This document shows positions 33,196-41,776 of a DNA stretch of 64,000 nt, one piece after another. This stretch comes from an uncultured Pelagibacteraceae bacterium. GTDB taxonomy: Bacteria > Pseudomonadota > Alphaproteobacteria > Pelagibacterales > Pelagibacteraceae. A program made the translations under genes and the position numbers. Under the pieces are notes generated by a model that saw only the letters and a list, made by a program, of their open reading frames with translations, was not told the origin of the DNA and did no database searches. Where the stretch lies: assembly GCA_902581795.1 (NCBI GenBank), contig CACHPL010000001.1:1-64000 (forward strand). Direction: 5' to 3'. How positions within the stretch are numbered: position 1 is the first letter of the stretch; every line of letters starts with the position of its first letter.

Positions 33196-34168
33196 CTTTA
33201 TTCTTCTTTAAAAACTCTTTTAGTGGAACAGCTGGATACCCCATAACTGTAGTATTGTCTTTAATGTCCTTTACAACTCCACTACCGCCTCCAATTCTAA
33301 CATTGTTTCCAATTGTTAAATGACCTGAAACTCCAGCTTGGCCTCCAATCGAAACATTATTTCCAATAGTAGAGCTTCCTGCAAAACCCACTTGTCCGGC
33401 AATCATGCAATTTTTACCAACTCTTACGTTGTGGGCCATATGAACCTGATTGTCTAAAAAAGTATTCTCACCGATTATAGTATCTCCTATTGAACCTCTA
33501 TCAATTGTACAATTAGCTCCCAATTCTACATTATCTTTCAAAATTACCCTTCCTATATGAGGAAATCTGAAATTTTTGTTTTTAATTGGTATAAAACCAA
33601 ATCCTTTAACGCCAACTTTACATCCATCTTGAATTACCACGTTGTCTCCAATTATTGTATTTTTTATTGTTATATTTGATCCAATAATGCAATTTTTACC
33701 TATAACTACTCCATTTTCAATTATTGTGTTGCTACCTACAAAAGTCTTAGAACCTATTTTAACATTTTTTCCAATGAAACAATTCTTACCAAATGTAACA
33801 GATGAATATTTTGAAGATATTTTTTTAGACACCACTATGCTTTTATCTGGATAGTCTAAATCGGTATATGGATAGAATTTTTTTGATATTTTAGCTGTGG
33901 AGAAAAGTACGTTGTTAACTATTATAGCAATACATTTTATAGGTAGATGATTAGAAAGATTCTTTGTAGTAATGCAGGCGGCAGCTTTTGTTCCGCTAGC
34001 TATGTCTTTATAATTAAGAGAATTGAAGAATGTAATATCCTTTTTACCTGCTTTATCAAGTGTTTTAATATCGTATATTTTTATTTTTTTTTTTTCTTTT
34101 GATGTATCGTCTGAAAGATCGTTTAGGTTAAATGGACCTCGAGGAACAAAAAAAATTGGTTGAGACAT
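33188..34168 (-). CDS. lpxD: UDP-3-O-acylglucosamine N-acyltransferase
   Basis: Third enzyme of lipid A synthesis, adding the second 3-hydroxyacyl chain at the amine. It has 326 residues. An N-terminal uridine-binding domain (about 1-105) is followed by many hexapeptide repeats (left-handed beta helix, about 106-310). Catalytic histidines lie in QVHMAHNVRVG at 241-251, and GFGFIPIKN and RVILKDNVELGANCTIDRG are further signatures. It follows skp by 7 bp. Confidence 0.95.
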   Translation of the reverse strand: MSQPIFFVPRGPFNLNDLSDDTSKEKKKIKIYDIKTLDKAGKKDITFFNSLNYKDIASGTKAAACITTKNLSNHLPIKCIAIIVNNVLFSTAKISKKFYPYTDLDYPDKSIVVSKKISSKYSSVTFGKNCFIGKNVKIGSKTFVGSNTIIENGVVIGKNCIIGSNITIKNTIIGDNVVIQDGCKVGVKGFGFIPIKNKNFRFPHIGRVILKDNVELGANCTIDRGSIGDTIIGENTFLDNQVHMAHNVRVGKNCMIAGQVGFAGSSTIGNNVSIGGQAGVSGHLTIGNNVRIGGGSGVVKDIKDNTTVMGYPAVPLKEFLKKNKDE

Positions 34169-34175
34169 TTAAATT

Positions 34176-34700
34176 TTATTTTAAATTAATTGATTTAACT
34201 TGATCATTTAAAATTTTCAAAATTTCATCTGTTATATCAACTTGTGAATTAGCCATAACTACATATTTTTTATCTAATATTATTTTAACCTTATTATCAG
34301 ACATGTATTTTTTTAAAATTGGATTAAGAGAAGCCAATAGTTTATTTCTTGCCTCGTTTTTTTTACCCAAAATTTGATTATTCATATCACGTTTTCTTTT
34401 TTGGTAATTAACATTTTTTTCTCTTAATTTATTTAAACTTTTTTTGTAATCATCTTGAGATATAGTTTTTCTTTTAGATATTAAATCTTGTTCATCTTTT
34501 TTCAGCTGTTGCATTTCTTTTTCAAATTTTTTATTTTCATCAACTATTTTTTTCTTTAAAAAATCTTGTGCTTGTTTTCCTGCTTTGCTGGAATTTAGTA
34601 TTTTTTGCATATCAACAAAAAACACCTCGTCTTGAGAATATGCTATATTGTTCAAAAATATAAAAAAAATTATAATTAAAAGAAATTTAACTTTTTTCAT
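34176..34700 (-). CDS. skp: Skp/OmpH periplasmic chaperone
   Basis: Periplasmic holdase that carries unfolded outer-membrane proteins to the BAM complex. It has 174 residues with a signal peptide (about 1-22, AYSQDE at the junction). The first strand region EVFFVDMQKILNSSKAGKQ is followed by a long Lys-rich coiled coil (about 50-120). The C-terminal part reads KVKIILDKKYVVMANSQVDIT. It sits between bamA and lpxD as in most proteobacteria. Confidence 0.92.
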   Translation of the reverse strand: MKKVKFLLIIIFFIFLNNIAYSQDEVFFVDMQKILNSSKAGKQAQDFLKKKIVDENKKFEKEMQQLKKDEQDLISKRKTISQDDYKKSLNKLREKNVNYQKRKRDMNNQILGKKNEARNKLLASLNPILKKYMSDNKVKIILDKKYVVMANSQVDITDEILKILNDQVKSINLK

Positions 34701-36943
34701 TAAAAAGATGTTCCTATTTGAAATCTAAACGTTTCTGTTACATCGCTTTCTGCTTTAGACAATGACTGAGCAAAAGTAAAATTTAATGGTCCAATCGGTG
34801 TAAACATGTTTGTAGCTACTCCTAGAGATGATCTAATTTTGCTAGATTGTCCAATTGAAGAGTCGTAATCAGCATGCCATAGGTTGGCCATATCTACAAA
34901 TAAAGATATATCAGTTTGTGTGCTCTCTGGAAGTAAATTTGGAAGAGCCGCTTCAAAATTTGCGGCAATGGCATAATTTCCTCCGACGTAGTCGTCACCA
35001 TCTTTAGGTCCGATTTTATTAGACTCGAAACCCCTAAGTCTTCTAGTTGGCATTTTCAATCGTTTACTTAATCTCACGTCATCATCGATTGCAGATACAG
35101 CAGCACCATAAAGTTTAAATGCACCAATAAAATCTTCGTTGACCATATGATATTTGCTAAAATTAATTGTATTCAATATAGATGCTTGGTCAGCGTATAC
35201 TGGCAATTTTTGACCAAATTTTATGTAGTGTCCGTCTGTGGGCATAAATCCTCTGTCTCTTTTATCTTGAGCTATACCATAACCAAAATAAAACTCTGTG
35301 AAGTCACCTGCTTGCTTCTTTAAATTGCTTGATGCAGTGCTATCAACTCTTAAATCATCAAATGCAAAAGATATATTTGGCGAAAAGTAAATATCATCAT
35401 ATTGTTCAAAATTTGTACCAATATCAAATTCGGTAATAGTATTTTCGTACCCCGAGTCAGGATCGTCGTTTCTTGAACTGGTTAAACCACCATATAGTGA
35501 ATTTCCAGTATAGTTGTAATTTGGATTAATAACCCTTAATCCTCCTCTTAACGAGGTATTGCTTGCATTTATAGATCCATCTACGGTTAATCCCCTGCCT
35601 AAGTAATTATTTTCTTTAATACTAAACATTACTGAAGCTCCGTCTGTTCCTACGCCTGCTCCAGCAGCTAGTTCTCCTGTTGGTTTTTCCTCTACAGATA
35701 TATCCAATACTTTAAGATCGGTTGAAGAACCAGAAAGCACATTATAATTAACCTTAGCAAAAATATTCCTTGATTTTAATTTAGATATAGATTTTTCAAC
35801 TTTAATTTTACTATACGGGTCACCCTCATCAACTAACATTTCGCTTCTTATAACAGAGTCATTTGTAACGGTATTTCCTTTTATATTAATTCTTTCTACC
35901 TGAACCTTTGGACCTTCAAATATTTTAAAGATTATATCTATAGCATCTTGATCAATTGTTTCAGATACGGAGTGTTGAACAAACTGTAATTCGTTATTAT
36001 CAACTATCTGATCAATTTTACTTAAAACCTTTTCTACTTTAAAAGGAGAATAATAACTTCCGGCAAACTTTGTAAACTCATTGGCTAAATTTTTAAAAAT
36101 GGATTTTTCAAATACCGGATCAATGTCTGTTGATATTCTTTTTATTCTATATCTTTTACCAGCATCAATGCTGTAAGTTAATTCAATATTTTTAGAATCG
36201 CCCATCTCAGCTCTGCTTGAAAGAATTTGAACGTTATAATAACCAAGGCCTAAATAATAATTTTTAAGCAATCTTTTATCTAAACCAATTCTTTCTTCGT
36301 TTAAGTATATGTTTTTTGTCAAAAATTTCCAAAATTTAGCTTCTTCAGATGTAATTACATCACGTAACCTTTTATCTTTAATTTTTTTATCTCCAACAAA
36401 ATATATTTTTTGGATTTGGCTTCTTGGACCCTTATTGACATCAAATATCAGATCTATTCTTTTGGCATCAGAATCCAAAGTTTTTATTTTGGCCTCAACT
36501 TCAGCAGCATAAAATCCGATTGATTTATAATAATTTTTTATTAATTCAACATCATAAGTTACATCACTTTCAATGTAAGACCCTTTTTCTTTAAGAGAAA
36601 GAACTTTAAGTATTGCTTGTTTGAATTTTTTTGCGACCTCACCTTCAATAATTATTGAATTAATCACCGGATTTTCTTCAACACTTATTTTGAGGACTCC
36701 ATTTGAAAAAGTTGTACCTACTTTTGAGAAAAATTTAGTTTCGTAAAGGTTCTTTATGATTATATCTATATCATCATTTGTATAATTTTTATTTATTTTA
36801 ATTTCTCCATAAACTTTTATGGTTTCATTTGAAATTCTATTGTTTCCTGAAATTTCAACTTTTTTTAAAATATCAGCCGCAGCACCATTTGAAGCTAAGG
36901 TTAATAAAATCAGTACTAAAAAATTTTTTAAATTTTTAATCAT
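34700..36943 (-). CDS. bamA: Outer membrane assembly factor BamA
   Basis: Outer-membrane insertase. Of 747 residues, 1-23 are a signal peptide (ending near NGAAADI), five POTRA domains span about 24-345, and a 16-strand barrel makes up the rest. The barrel carries the conserved loop motif RLRGFESNKIGPKDG (the VRGF-type lid lock) and ends in the outer-membrane Phe signature FRFQIGTSF. It overlaps dxr by 4 bp. The protease gene rseP, usually between dxr and bamA, is absent here. Confidence 0.95.
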   Translation of the reverse strand: MIKNLKNFLVLILLTLASNGAAADILKKVEISGNNRISNETIKVYGEIKINKNYTNDDIDIIIKNLYETKFFSKVGTTFSNGVLKISVEENPVINSIIIEGEVAKKFKQAILKVLSLKEKGSYIESDVTYDVELIKNYYKSIGFYAAEVEAKIKTLDSDAKRIDLIFDVNKGPRSQIQKIYFVGDKKIKDKRLRDVITSEEAKFWKFLTKNIYLNEERIGLDKRLLKNYYLGLGYYNVQILSSRAEMGDSKNIELTYSIDAGKRYRIKRISTDIDPVFEKSIFKNLANEFTKFAGSYYSPFKVEKVLSKIDQIVDNNELQFVQHSVSETIDQDAIDIIFKIFEGPKVQVERINIKGNTVTNDSVIRSEMLVDEGDPYSKIKVEKSISKLKSRNIFAKVNYNVLSGSSTDLKVLDISVEEKPTGELAAGAGVGTDGASVMFSIKENNYLGRGLTVDGSINASNTSLRGGLRVINPNYNYTGNSLYGGLTSSRNDDPDSGYENTITEFDIGTNFEQYDDIYFSPNISFAFDDLRVDSTASSNLKKQAGDFTEFYFGYGIAQDKRDRGFMPTDGHYIKFGQKLPVYADQASILNTINFSKYHMVNEDFIGAFKLYGAAVSAIDDDVRLSKRLKMPTRRLRGFESNKIGPKDGDDYVGGNYAIAANFEAALPNLLPESTQTDISLFVDMANLWHADYDSSIGQSSKIRSSLGVATNMFTPIGPLNFTFAQSLSKAESDVTETFRFQIGTSF

Positions 36944-38115
36944 TTTTTTCCTTCAATAATCTCAAATGTTTTCTTTCTAGCCCAGTTATCTATTTTATAA
37001 ATTTCTTTAATATCTGGGTTCTTTTTTACAGCATATTTTTTAAAATCTCTATCTCTAAAAACTCTCCTTAGATATGAGTAGATATCGTTAAAACCTATTT
37101 TATTTTTTATAAAACTATCAACCAATACTTCATTACTGGCGTTAAGAATTATTGCTCCTGAATTCATATGAATATTTTTTGTAAGAAATGTAACAATTGG
37201 AAACCTTTTTTTATCAACTTTCTCAAATCTTAGTGCATCAAAACTATTAGTAAAATTATTTTTAAATTTTGACAAAGTTTCAATGTCAACTTTATTTTCA
37301 TAAATAGCATTTGATATTGGAATTGACATATCAGTCTCATGGTAAAGAAATTTAGTCTGACCATTTTTAAAAGAAACTATTGCATGAACTAAAGATTGTG
37401 GGTGTATAATTATTTCATATTTATCTGATCTAAAAGGAAATAGTCTTATTGCCTCAATTACTTCTAAAACCTTATTCATTAAATTAGAGGAGTCTATCGA
37501 TATTTTTTTTCCCATAGACCATTTAGGATGCTTAATTGCTTCTACGGCTTTTATATTTTTAAAAAATTTAATTTTTTTTCTTAAAAATGGTCCTCCTGAT
37601 GCTGTAATATATATTTTTTTTATTTCATTATCTTTACAGTTATTTGTTAATTGATTTATAGAAAAATGTTCTGAGTCAATAGGTATAATTTTAGAGTTAT
37701 TTTTTTTACATATTTTTTTTATAATATGAGACCCACAAATTGCAGTTTCTTTGTTAGCTAGTAAAACTTTTTTACTAATTTTAATAAATTTTAGAGTTGG
37801 TTTAAGGCCTGCAATACCGACAATTGCTGAAACTGTTATATCGAATTTTTTTTTTGATTTTGGTAAATCAGAAAAATCATTTAAAATTTTAACTTTATTT
37901 TTTTTAAATTTTATTTTTATCTTATTGTAAACTTCTTTATTGGTTATAATAAAATATTTAGGTTTATATTTTTTTATTTGTGTATTTATTAAATTATAAT
38001 TTAAATTCGCAGACAATACACAAATATTAAATTGTCTTAAATTTTTTTGAAATATTTTTAAAGAAGTTCTGCCAATTGATCCTGTCGATCCAAGAATTGC
38101 GATTTTTTTCTTCAT
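36940..38115 (-). CDS. dxr: 1-deoxy-D-xylulose 5-phosphate reductoisomerase
   Basis: NADPH-dependent committed step of the MEP pathway, giving MEP, the substrate of IspDF (also in this window). The 391 residues begin with the nucleotide loop GSTGSIGRTSL (8-18). Catalytic and metal motifs are ANKETAICGS, IPIDSEHFSINQ, TASGGPFL and HPKWSMGKKISIDSSNLMNK. The C-terminal helical domain is present. It overlaps cdsA by 1 bp and bamA by 4 bp. Confidence 0.96.
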   Translation of the reverse strand: MKKKIAILGSTGSIGRTSLKIFQKNLRQFNICVLSANLNYNLINTQIKKYKPKYFIITNKEVYNKIKIKFKKNKVKILNDFSDLPKSKKKFDITVSAIVGIAGLKPTLKFIKISKKVLLANKETAICGSHIIKKICKKNNSKIIPIDSEHFSINQLTNNCKDNEIKKIYITASGGPFLRKKIKFFKNIKAVEAIKHPKWSMGKKISIDSSNLMNKVLEVIEAIRLFPFRSDKYEIIIHPQSLVHAIVSFKNGQTKFLYHETDMSIPISNAIYENKVDIETLSKFKNNFTNSFDALRFEKVDKKRFPIVTFLTKNIHMNSGAIILNASNEVLVDSFIKNKIGFNDIYSYLRRVFRDRDFKKYAVKKNPDIKEIYKIDNWARKKTFEIIEGKK

Positions 38116-38771
38116 TAAGGAAATAAATTTAATGTATAAATAATATTTGCAACAATTACAGAAAATATAAGACTATCAATACGATCAAATATTCCCCCAT
38201 GCCCAGGAAGAAGTTTTCCTGTATCTTTAATTTTTTCTAATCTTTTAAAATAAGAAATTGTCAAATCGCCAATTTGCGCAGCCAAAGAGAATAAAATTGC
38301 TAAAATAAAATATCTTGGTTTTTGAAAAAAATCTGACTCAATTCCTGTCAAAATCTCAACAATAAATCCAATTAATAAAACAGAAATAATTGAAAAAAGA
38401 AATGAGCCTAGAGCACCTGATAAAGTTTTGTTGGGACTAATTTTAGTGAATTTTCTCCATTTAAAAATTTTTCCAAAAATATATCCGCCTATGTCTGAAA
38501 AAATAGTTAAAATAATCACCCATATTAATAAAACAAAAGATGATGCTGTATCATTTCTCAAATGAAGCATTGAAAGTAATGCGATTACAAGAATTACATC
38601 TAAAAGTATTATTGAAATCTTTCTTTTAAAAACAGAAAAAACTTCAAAGTTTGCTAACACTAATAGTGCATACAAAAATGAAACTATATAATTTCCACCT
38701 TTAATTATAAAAAAAATATAAAATGGAAAAATTACTATCGATGTTAAAATTCTTTTGCTCAAATTATTCAT
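38115..38771 (-). CDS. cdsA: Phosphatidate cytidylyltransferase
   Basis: Inner-membrane enzyme making CDP-diacylglycerol from phosphatidic acid and CTP, the branch point of phospholipid synthesis. The 218 residues include about 6 transmembrane segments. The signature is near the C-terminus: AAQIGDLTISYFKRLEKIKD then LLPGHGGIFDRIDSL, preceded by ISPNKTLSGALGS. It is shorter than E. coli CdsA (about 285), having lost N-terminal membrane segments, as is usual in compact genomes. It overlaps uppS by 4 bp. Confidence 0.93.
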   Translation of the reverse strand: MNNLSKRILTSIVIFPFYIFFIIKGGNYIVSFLYALLVLANFEVFSVFKRKISIILLDVILVIALLSMLHLRNDTASSFVLLIWVIILTIFSDIGGYIFGKIFKWRKFTKISPNKTLSGALGSFLFSIISVLLIGFIVEILTGIESDFFQKPRYFILAILFSLAAQIGDLTISYFKRLEKIKDTGKLLPGHGGIFDRIDSLIFSVIVANIIYTLNLFP

Positions 38772-39445
38772 ATATTTCCAAAATTTCTCTTGACTCTTTT
38801 AAAATCTTTTAAAATTTTACGATAGTCAATAACTGTAAAATCAGGCCACAGTTTATCAATAAAATATAATTCGGAATAGGCTAATTGCCACAATAAAAAA
38901 TTACTAAGCCTTTTTTTACCTCCTGTCCTTATTAAAATATCTGGGTTAGGGATACCTTTCGTATATAAATTTGTCTCAAATTTCTTTATTGAAACATTTC
39001 CCTTTTTATTTTTAGTTTTCCTTACTGCTCGTAATATCTCATTTTTAGAGCCATAATTAATAGCTAAATTTATTAAAATTTTTTTACATTTTCTAGTTCT
39101 TTTCATAGACTCGGTTAATCTCAATCTAATTTTCTTTGGTAAAATATTGATATTTCCAATTATATTAATTTTAATGTTATTTTTAACTAAATTATTAATC
39201 TCTTTAATAAAATAACTATCAATTAATTTAAATAAAAAACTTATTTCTTTTTTTGGTCTTTTCCAATTTTCTGTGGAGAATGTATAGAAAGTTAAAATTG
39301 GAATTTTAATTTTGATTGAATCTTTAACAATTTTTTCAATAACATTTATTCCGTTGATATGACCAAAATTCCTTGATTTACGTTTTTTTTTACCCCATCG
39401 ACCATTACCGTCCATAATGATGGCGACATGGTTAATTCTATTCAT
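38768..39445 (-). CDS. uppS: Undecaprenyl diphosphate synthase
   Basis: cis-Prenyltransferase that makes the C55 lipid carrier for peptidoglycan and LPS. The 225 residues have catalytic Asp12 in IIMDGNGRW (9-17), then TFYTFSTENWKRP and NLAINYGSKNEI. The C-terminal signature is DILIRTGGKKRLSNFLLWQ. It overlaps frr by 4 bp and cdsA by 4 bp. Confidence 0.95.
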   Translation of the reverse strand: MNRINHVAIIMDGNGRWGKKKRKSRNFGHINGINVIEKIVKDSIKIKIPILTFYTFSTENWKRPKKEISFLFKLIDSYFIKEINNLVKNNIKINIIGNINILPKKIRLRLTESMKRTRKCKKILINLAINYGSKNEILRAVRKTKNKKGNVSIKKFETNLYTKGIPNPDILIRTGGKKRLSNFLLWQLAYSELYFIDKLWPDFTVIDYRKILKDFKRVKRNFGNI

Positions 39446-40002
39446 AATTTGAGAATTTCTTTTTCTTTATCTAATAAAATATTATCAATTTTAGATATAT
39501 TATCATCTGTATTTTTTTGAATTTCTTTTTCAAAATTATTAGCTTGATCTTCGCTTATAGATTTGCTTTTTAACAATTTTTTGACATTATCATTGGCGTC
39601 TCTTCTTATATTTCTAATTGAAACTTTATTTTTTTCGCCAATCGTTTTTAAATGTTTTGTTAATTCCACTCTTCTTTCTTCAGTTAACTGAGGAATATTA
39701 ATTCTCAAGACTTGTCCATCAATTTGAGGATTTACACCTAAATTTGATTTTTTAATTTCACTATCGACTAAATTAACATTTGATTTATCCCAAACTTGTA
39801 TGGTTATTGATCTTGGTTCGGGAACTGTTATTGTTGCCAATTGATTAATAGGCATCTTTTGACCGTAAACATCTATTCTTATTAAATCAAACATTGCAGG
39901 ATTAGCCCGTCCGGTTCTCAAAGTTCCCAAATCTTTTTTTAGAGAATTTAAAGTTTTATCCATCTTTATTAAAATCTCTTTACTATTAAAATTAGAACTC
40001 AT
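39442..40002 (-). CDS. frr: Ribosome recycling factor
   Basis: Splits post-termination ribosomes with EF-G. The 186 residues have the typical two-domain, tRNA-shaped pattern: a three-helix bundle and the small domain with YGQKMPINQLATITVPEPRSI. The helix motif KLTEERR-like PQLTEERRVELTK and RRDAND are conserved. It lies 6 bp after tsf. In most bacteria pyrH (UMP kinase) lies between tsf and frr; it is absent at this spot. Confidence 0.95.
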   Translation of the reverse strand: MSSNFNSKEILIKMDKTLNSLKKDLGTLRTGRANPAMFDLIRIDVYGQKMPINQLATITVPEPRSITIQVWDKSNVNLVDSEIKKSNLGVNPQIDGQVLRINIPQLTEERRVELTKHLKTIGEKNKVSIRNIRRDANDNVKKLLKSKSISEDQANNFEKEIQKNTDDNISKIDNILLDKEKEILKL

Positions 40003-40008
40003 GATTGT

Positions 40009-40872
40009 CTAAACTCCTTCTCCTACTTTAAATCTAATAAAATCTAATACCTTGACACTTTGTTTGTCGGATGAAGTTTTTAAAAAATCTTTAACCTTTT
40101 TTTTAGGGTCCATTATCCACACCTGATTTAACAATGTATTGTCAGAGATAAATTTTTTGAGTTTGCCAATTGATATTTTTTCAATCATTTCATCTTTTTT
40201 ACCGCTATTCTTTAATTCTTCTTTAATAATTTCAAGTTCTTTATCCAAAATCTTTTTATTAATACCATTTTCATCTATGGCAATGGGTGCCGAGGCAGCC
40301 ACATGCATTGCAAGCTTTTTGCCAATATCTAATATTTGCTCGCTATTATTTTTTTCAAGTTTAATTATAGATATTACTTTTCCAATATTTTTTTCCACTG
40401 TGTTGTGAACATAGCTAAAATTTTGACCTGTATCATCAAAATACTTTGATCTTCTAATTGTAATTTTTTCACCTATTTTAGAAATAAGTGTAACTAAATT
40501 TTCATCAACAGTTTTTCCATTGTTCATTTTTGATGATTTAACTTTTTCGATGTCAGCTTTTTTTTCAAAATTAATTTCAGATACTTCCTTGCAAAAAAGA
40601 ATGAAGTCTTTATTTTTTGCTACAAAGTCAGTTTCGCTGTTAACCTCAATAGCAGAAATCATTTGGTTTTTTTCGTAAATTAACACTAAACCGTCAGCTG
40701 CCGTACGACTCATTTTTTTTGAGGCTTTTGCGATACCTTTCTTTCTTAAAAATTCTACAGCCTTTTCAATATTATTATTATTTTCGTCTAATGCTAGTTT
40801 ACAATCCTTAAAACCAACTCCTGTCATTTCCCTTAGGGTTTTAATATTTTTTAAGTTTTCACTTTTAGACAT
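40009..40872 (-). CDS. tsf: Elongation factor Ts
   Basis: Nucleotide exchange factor for EF-Tu. The 287 residues start with the UBA-like domain (about 1-55) including LREMTGVGFKDCKLAL. The EF-Tu contact TDFVAKN lies around 80, and MHVAASAP in the core. It is 15 bp after rpsB and probably shares the rpsB leader and any S2-mediated control. Confidence 0.96.
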   Translation of the reverse strand: MSKSENLKNIKTLREMTGVGFKDCKLALDENNNNIEKAVEFLRKKGIAKASKKMSRTAADGLVLIYEKNQMISAIEVNSETDFVAKNKDFILFCKEVSEINFEKKADIEKVKSSKMNNGKTVDENLVTLISKIGEKITIRRSKYFDDTGQNFSYVHNTVEKNIGKVISIIKLEKNNSEQILDIGKKLAMHVAASAPIAIDENGINKKILDKELEIIKEELKNSGKKDEMIEKISIGKLKKFISDNTLLNQVWIMDPKKKVKDFLKTSSDKQSVKVLDFIRFKVGEGV

Positions 40873-40887
40873 TGATCAATTCAAAAT

Positions 40888-41664
40888 TTAATCAGCTTTT
40901 TTGTGAGGCTCTTTTGGCTGTTTTGTATTATTTTCTTTGCTTGATTCCTTTGAAATACTGCTTGGTTGTTTTTTTGCAATATATTTTTTTGCATCTAAGA
41001 TTGTTTCTTTTAAAATTTCACAATATAAATTGATTGAACGTCTAGCATCGTCATTTCCTGGGATAGGATAGTTTATATCTGTTGGGTCAGAATTTGTATC
41101 TAATATTGCTACTATGGGGATTTTTAATTTAACAGCTTCTTTTATTGCCAAAGATTCTACGTTTGTATCTATAATAAAAAGCATGTCGGGAACTTTATTC
41201 ATATCAGATATACCACCGAGAGATCTTTTTAATTTATCTCTCTCTTTGCCAAGTTTTAAAATTTCTTTTTTAGTAAAACCAATATCTTCTTTAGACAAAT
41301 CGAGATCCAACTTTTTCAACCTTTTTATTGAGTTTTGAATTGTTTTCCAATTTGTCAGCATGCCTCCAAGCCATCTGTAATTTACATAAAATTGGCCTGT
41401 CTCTGTCGCTAATTTTAAAATATTCTCAGCAGCTTGCTTTTTTGTTGAAACGATTAAAACTCTGCCTCCAGATGAAATACATTTGTGAACTTCTTTCATC
41501 GCATCTTTAATCAAGGGTAATGTTTTTGTTAAATCAATAATGTGTATAGAATCTTTTTCACCAAAGATAAATTTTTTCATTTTCGGATTCCATCTAAGAG
41601 TTTTATGTCCGAGATGAACTCCGGCTTCTAGTAATTGTTTTATAGAAATACTTGGTATATTCAT
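40888..41664 (-). CDS. rpsB: 30S ribosomal protein S2
   Basis: Small-subunit ribosomal protein. The 258 residues carry the S2 motifs LLEAGVHLGHKTLRWNP (10-26), FYVNYRWLGGMLTNWKTI and PDMLFIIDTN. PIPGNDDARRSI is also present. The C-terminus is a low-complexity Lys/Ser/Glu/Pro tail (about 225-258). A 112-bp spacer with a structured leader separates it from dnaE, so rpsB-tsf likely starts its own transcript. In E. coli, rpsB-tsf is repressed by S2 acting on the leader. Confidence 0.96.
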   Translation of the reverse strand: MNIPSISIKQLLEAGVHLGHKTLRWNPKMKKFIFGEKDSIHIIDLTKTLPLIKDAMKEVHKCISSGGRVLIVSTKKQAAENILKLATETGQFYVNYRWLGGMLTNWKTIQNSIKRLKKLDLDLSKEDIGFTKKEILKLGKERDKLKRSLGGISDMNKVPDMLFIIDTNVESLAIKEAVKLKIPIVAILDTNSDPTDINYPIPGNDDARRSINLYCEILKETILDAKKYIAKKQPSSISKESSKENNTKQPKEPHKKAD

Positions 41665-41740
41665 AATTTTCCGGTTTTACCTCCACAGCTTACCTTTCGG
41701 ACCGGTGAGCATAAGCTCTATTGCTGTGTGCGAATTAAGC
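41665..41740 (-). promoter_or_regulatory. Structured rpsB leader with possible pseudoknot
   Basis: In the minus-strand transcript, CACAGC (41728-41723) pairs with GCUGUG (41689-41684). It encloses a perfect GAGC-UUAU-GCUC hairpin (41718-41707) and an ACC...GGU element. CCGGU in the enclosed loop (41705-41701) can pair with ACCGG (41675-41671), which lies between the Shine-Dalgarno GGAGGU (41684-41679) and the AUG. That would be a pseudoknot over the initiation region. The 14-base SD-to-AUG spacing is long unless folded. A target for S2 autoregulation is inferred. Confidence 0.6.
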
Positions 41741-41745
41741 TAGTA

Positions 41746-41772
41746 CTTATAATTTATTTAAAAAAAAATCAA
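41746..41772 (-). promoter_or_regulatory. Possible rpsB promoter
   Basis: Minus strand TTGATT (41767-41772) and TATAAG (41746-41751) with 15 bp between, short of the ideal 17. It lies between the dnaE stop and the structured leader, where a promoter is expected. The match is moderate in A/T-rich DNA. Confidence 0.35.
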
Positions 41773-41776
41773 GGTA

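Noticed and set aside
33188-34168. Tandem repeat pattern in lpxD and lpxA
   Set aside because: The periodic Ile/Val/Gly hexapeptides are the normal left-handed beta helix of these acyltransferases, not a DNA-level repeat.
41752-41776. T-rich tract after dnaE as an intrinsic terminator
   Set aside because: The run of nine T on the transcribed strand has no G/C-rich hairpin before it.
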